64,000 nucleotides of DNA from Cardiocondyla obscurior (lineage: Eukaryota > Arthropoda > Insecta > Hymenoptera > Formicidae): assembly GCF_019399895.1 (NCBI RefSeq), contig NC_091880.1:1612001-1676000 (forward strand). The letters are read 5' to 3'. Below, piece after piece: positions 60,001 to 64,000 of this stretch. The notes under the pieces were generated by a model that ran no database searches, was not told the origin of the DNA, and was given only the letters and a program-made list of their open reading frames with translations. Positions within the stretch are counted from its first letter, which is position 1; every line of letters begins with the position of its first letter. A program made the translations under genes and the position numbers.

Positions 60001-63000
60001 CGAAATCGAAGATTGATCGAGCAGAAGCTCCTTTATCATATCGACGTTTTCCTAGCCGCGAGAGAGTCTCAATGGGCGAGTGTGTTTGCATGAAGTAACG
60101 TTATTGTCGACCTCTCCCGCCCTTCGCATTCACCACCCGCGCCTTTAACTTAAAAAATATTCATGCAACTTTTCTTATAATAGAATTTTCGCTCGCTTTA
60201 ACTTCCAGATTGAATTCTCCGCGTGAAATACACCGCGGGAGAATTACTTCGCGGACAGTTGAAAAAAAAAAAAGAATGAGGGAGCGAAAACAAAAATTCG
60301 ACTCGTAATTCGTTTCGAGTTTGCGTGAGGATGACGCAAGCCTCCGGGGCACTCTTCGCTCGCTAATCGCGCGTAAACATTTTTTTTTTTTTCGAGGCAC
60401 GAAAATTCATCCCGGTTCGAGATAAAGGCTTCTGCGATTCGAGTCTGATGTCACCCGCGCCGAGATAACCGTCTGCTTTCTTGCTTTCTCGCTCGTTTCT
60501 CTCCCCCTTTCTTCGTTCCTCGTCTTTGGCGGACGTATGCACACGTACGCCCGCGGGTGGGTGTGTGGAGCACGCACACGACCGGCCTTTAACAAGAACC
60601 GTATTTACGAAGCCGGTACACGACCGTATGTGAGGGAACGCCTTGTGTAATTAATCGCGTGCTATTGCTAAGAAACGCGCTCAAGAAACATCCCTTTGTA
60701 GACAGTGGTTCGCAACCGAGTCGAACAAATATTCGCATCTCCGCAAGTATTCACGAAGGAGACTTTTACGGCGGTAAAACGAAGCGAAAGAATTATATTT
60801 CCTTCCTTCTCGCAATGATACACAAATATGAACGACCTAAAATTGCGAGAAACGCGCGGCGCCACTTTAAATCTAATTTTAATTAGGTTCTTGCTGGCGA
60901 AAGTGCGGCGCACGAGCGATTGGAAACGAAGGACTTCCCGCGGATTAATGAAATAAATAATAGAAATGCCGCGCGCTCGTCGTTTGTACCTACTCGACGT
61001 AACGCGATGCTCCGCGCAAATGAAAATTATCCGCGTGTCTCTTACCCGTCTCCGTGTTTCTCCCCTTAACAAGCCAATTATACTGCGAACAGTTAAACTG
61101 CTGCGGAATGCATTTCATCTCGGGTGCACTTTAACGCGGGCACATTCCCGGCGACATAGGTGGAAACCATACGCCGCATTGTGTTACTAGGCAACAGAGA
61201 GGCAACTTATCGCGAAGATTCTCGAGGGGCACAAACGAAGAAGCGCCCAGGCACGCGAACCATGAGGAATTAGCGTGCGACGAAGCTGAGGAAGAATAAA
61301 CAAAGTGCCGAATGCGCGCAGCTGTTTAATCGCCAAATGTGTAATTTAGTTTCTCGCGGAAAAAAAAAAAGAAATATATACATATTTCGCCGTAATACGC
61401 GCGTTGTCCCACCCCCTCACGTCGCCTTACCCAAGGTTACATGTATATTCCGAGTGACGTTCGAAATACGAGCGCGACTGCGATTGGCTCGAGAATGAGG
61501 AAAAGATGGTAAAAAACGGGAATTATTTTTGCCGCAAATTGGGACGTCGTTCTGAAATAAAGCCGCGGGCGAAACTGAATAAAAGATCACCCGCGATATA
61601 TTTTTACAATATATTCGCCGAAAGCGAAAAATTAATCTCCGCTTTGGTAAACAATTAGAATTGTATATTACGTAACAAAAATAAAATTTAAAAAAAATAT
61701 GTATATATATTATTTTAAAATAATAGCGTTAATTAAGAGAAGCACGATGATCGAAGCTTTTCAAGAGGTGCAAAGCGAATTTGAATCCCGAGGTGATCAA
61801 TTACGCTGCTCGTTCGCGTCATGAAAAATCACCGCCGCTAGTCTCGGGTTAATAACTTTTCTAATGGAAAGTGATAAAGTACTATTTTAACACGTTACGT
61901 GCATTCGACGGAGCAGGGAAGGCCATTAACGGTTTTTGTGTAAACCTATGACTAACATGATGAGCCAGCAAGACGCGTTACATAATCGTTGAACGCGCGC
62001 ACGCTCGTCGTCTAATAAACAAGCATTAAATTTTCCAGTCAAAGGTCCCGGAGCCGCTCGATTCATAACTCAGCGGCAACAAGCGACGAAAATCAACTTA
62101 TATTATTTCCGCCGAGAAAATATTATAGTACTATAATTGGCTTAAAAGAAAATTCGCGAAACTCGTTCACGTCGGGAATTAGTTTCACGGAGATGAAATA
62201 AAAATCCCAGCTGCATCGGGAAATCTGATAAAGACCTCGGCATTCGCTCATTCATCCGCGGCAACCGGTTAAAAAAAATCATAATTAACATGACTAAACA
62301 CCGACAGCTTATCATATAAATTCTAAAAAAAAAAAAACATGACATGAGAATTCTTTTAACTCGTACAACCATTTCATAAAAAAAAGGAGAGAAAAACGTA
62401 TTCGGATTTGAACGCGACGACGGTATAAAGTGTCGTCGGCACTTTATAACGTTCGAGTTAATAAAACGCGAACCGTAAAATGGCTTTTCTATCCACCTGC
62501 AACGGCGCGAATGGTAAAACGCCCTCCGTCGTGGATCGCACACGCGGGAGATAGCGGTTTTAATTGCGGAGGGGAATACTTTTCGGGGGTATTTCGCAAC
62601 CGGCCCTCACGGAGCTTACGCGTCACGTTCGAAGCGTTACGCAACGTAGCGTTGCAAAATTATTACATTATAAAGATCGCAGCGCGAAATAGTTGGCCGC
62701 CGCTGCGCGCGCTTTATCGGTACTCCGTGGAAAGTCCGCATTAGAACGTTATGGAAATATCGTATGGAAATATTATGCCCGGCCGCTATAATGTTATTGT
62801 TGTATAATGCACGATTATTATTTGGCAGATGTTGAAATTAACATAAAATCGCATTTGATAACAACGGGGGACAATTGGGATGAATATTCCGTGAATGCGC
62901 GGGCACACAGAGCGTTATTACGTTACGTTAAAACAAATTATGCCATTCGACGAGCTGCGTTACACAATAAATACACTAATTGACGTTTCCATACGCGAGT

Positions 63001-64000
63001 ATCCCAGCCGTATTTTGTCCCCGTGTTTTCTTTCCCCCGGTACTCTGTTTGGAGACAAAACGAGGCTCGGGGTTCGGAATTAATTAAAGCCAACTTCGGT
63101 CTTTAGCGGTCCAACTTTAAACTTAAACTTTAAACACCGCGGAGCGGGCGCGACGTTACGCGGCGTTGGCCCCGCGAGCTCGAATTTCGTTAAAAAGCGC
63201 GCGGAGGTTATTGGTGCAACTGCACGTCGCCGTTGAATAACGCTATTATTGGGCGGCAAGATTAAAGCGATAAGATAAGGCGAAGCCGGTGAGCCCGCGC
63301 GGCCGGATTTATCCATCAATTCTCTTCGATTACCGGCCGGTGATGCTGCCTGTAAGCGCGAGATCACGCGTCCCGTAAAAACAACCGGTGCCGTAATAAA
63401 ATATCGACGACGCAGTTATATTTAGCCCTTCGCAGGTCTCCGATAAATTCAAATAACAGTCCACCGGCCGATCTGCATAATCCCCGATGTTGTTTTCGCT
63501 CAATTGCATAAGCTATTTTAACTTACACGAAGCGCGCGACACGGAGCCGAATCGCGAATCGAATCACTACCGTTCCCCGTTCGATTGCCTCCGTAAACGC
63601 ACTTGTAAACCTCTATCAAAAATCTATTCCAAGCTTTTTACAACGGCTAAGAGCCATATCCATTTTTCATCGACAATCGAGCACGGCTCTACAGAATCCA
63701 CTTCCTACGAGGTACCCTTTTTATTTTCGAGGCTTCTCGACCTCGAAATTCGAGAAATTTAGTTCAGTGCGTTTTTCCGACTCGCGGCCGGCTTTGTTGT
63801 ACTTCGCGTTTCAAGGGACGTGTATTTTTGAAACCCGCCCGAACAAAGAGGCAAATAAAAGGTACAAAACGAACGAAGTAACTAACCGTGTTCCGGTAAT
63901 ACGGCGATTGTCGCGTTATACGCTCTACAAAAACATAACCTACTCTAACAACAGATGTAAAATCACAGAGTAAAAGAAAAAAAGTAAATTCACAAAAATA
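54019..64000. other. Non-coding region to right edge
   Basis: I see no coding exon over about 10 kb. AT-rich DNA at 55680-55910 alternates with GC-rich patches (58090-58300, 59040-59270, 60400-60650, 62600-62760, 63050-63360). A/T runs are common. A small inverted pair (GGTATAAAGTG and CACTTTATAAC) lies at 62421-62450. A minus-strand frame starting at about 59236 (MSRVSQIESAVYEARKIF) was considered as a first exon of the large gene, but no good phase-0 donor follows. Confidence 0.45.

Noticed and set aside
1..64000. CRISPR arrays, phage or bacterial defence systems, integrated viruses
   Set aside because: No regularly spaced direct repeats, no bacterial-type operons and no viral polymerase, capsid or integrase motifs were seen; the DNA is eukaryotic.

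Overview
The window looks like nuclear DNA of an insect, most likely a hymenopteran such as an ant. This is an inference from three things: spliced genes with GT-AG introns and short or very long introns; CpG-rich non-coding DNA full of poly-A/T runs, AT, AG and GT microsatellites; and protein families typical of animals. I see no bacterial operons, ribosome binding sites, CRISPR arrays, viral genes or intact transposon open reading frames. The exact species cannot be named from sequence alone.

Layout. (1) 1-2792, minus strand: the 5' part of a gene for a SAXO/MAP6-like microtubule-associated protein with repeated LK-x-EG-D/E modules; five coding exons are visible and the gene runs off the left edge. 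(2) 3677-3758, plus strand: a complete tRNA-Leu(AAG). (3) 6411-7896, plus strand: a complete six-exon CDC123 gene (eIF2 assembly chaperone, 327 codons), with a probable 5'UTR intron and a poly(A) signal. (4) 7897-14844: no coding sequence; it lies between the 3' ends of two convergent genes and may hold a long 3'UTR of the next gene. (5) 14845-26881, minus strand: seven coding exons, all joining in phase, of a very large nuclear-type protein (at least 2,915 residues in this window). Its first ~700 residues resemble the helical N-terminal region of the ZNF292/RLF/ZNF654 family; the rest is a low-complexity Ser/Thr/Gln/Asn-rich region with no C2H2 finger array. The start codon lies upstream, beyond 26881. 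(6) 26882-64000: about 37 kb with no coding exon I can support. It is either the first intron(s) and 5' region of the large gene or intergenic DNA.

Nothing suggests that the three protein genes act in one pathway: one is axonemal/cytoskeletal, one is a translation-factor assembly chaperone and one is probably a nuclear regulator. The most interesting unexplained signals are RNA-hairpin-like structures. One is a long fold-back at about 53671-54018 whose 40-nt core arms differ only by transitions, five of seven of which become G-U pairs on the plus strand. The other is a compact 67-nt hairpin at 27111-27177, just upstream of the first visible exon of the large gene. Also notable are an altered ATP-grasp metal motif in CDC123, two palindromes in its first exon, and long strictly alternating purine-pyrimidine tracts. 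I did not find anything I would confidently call a new biological system.
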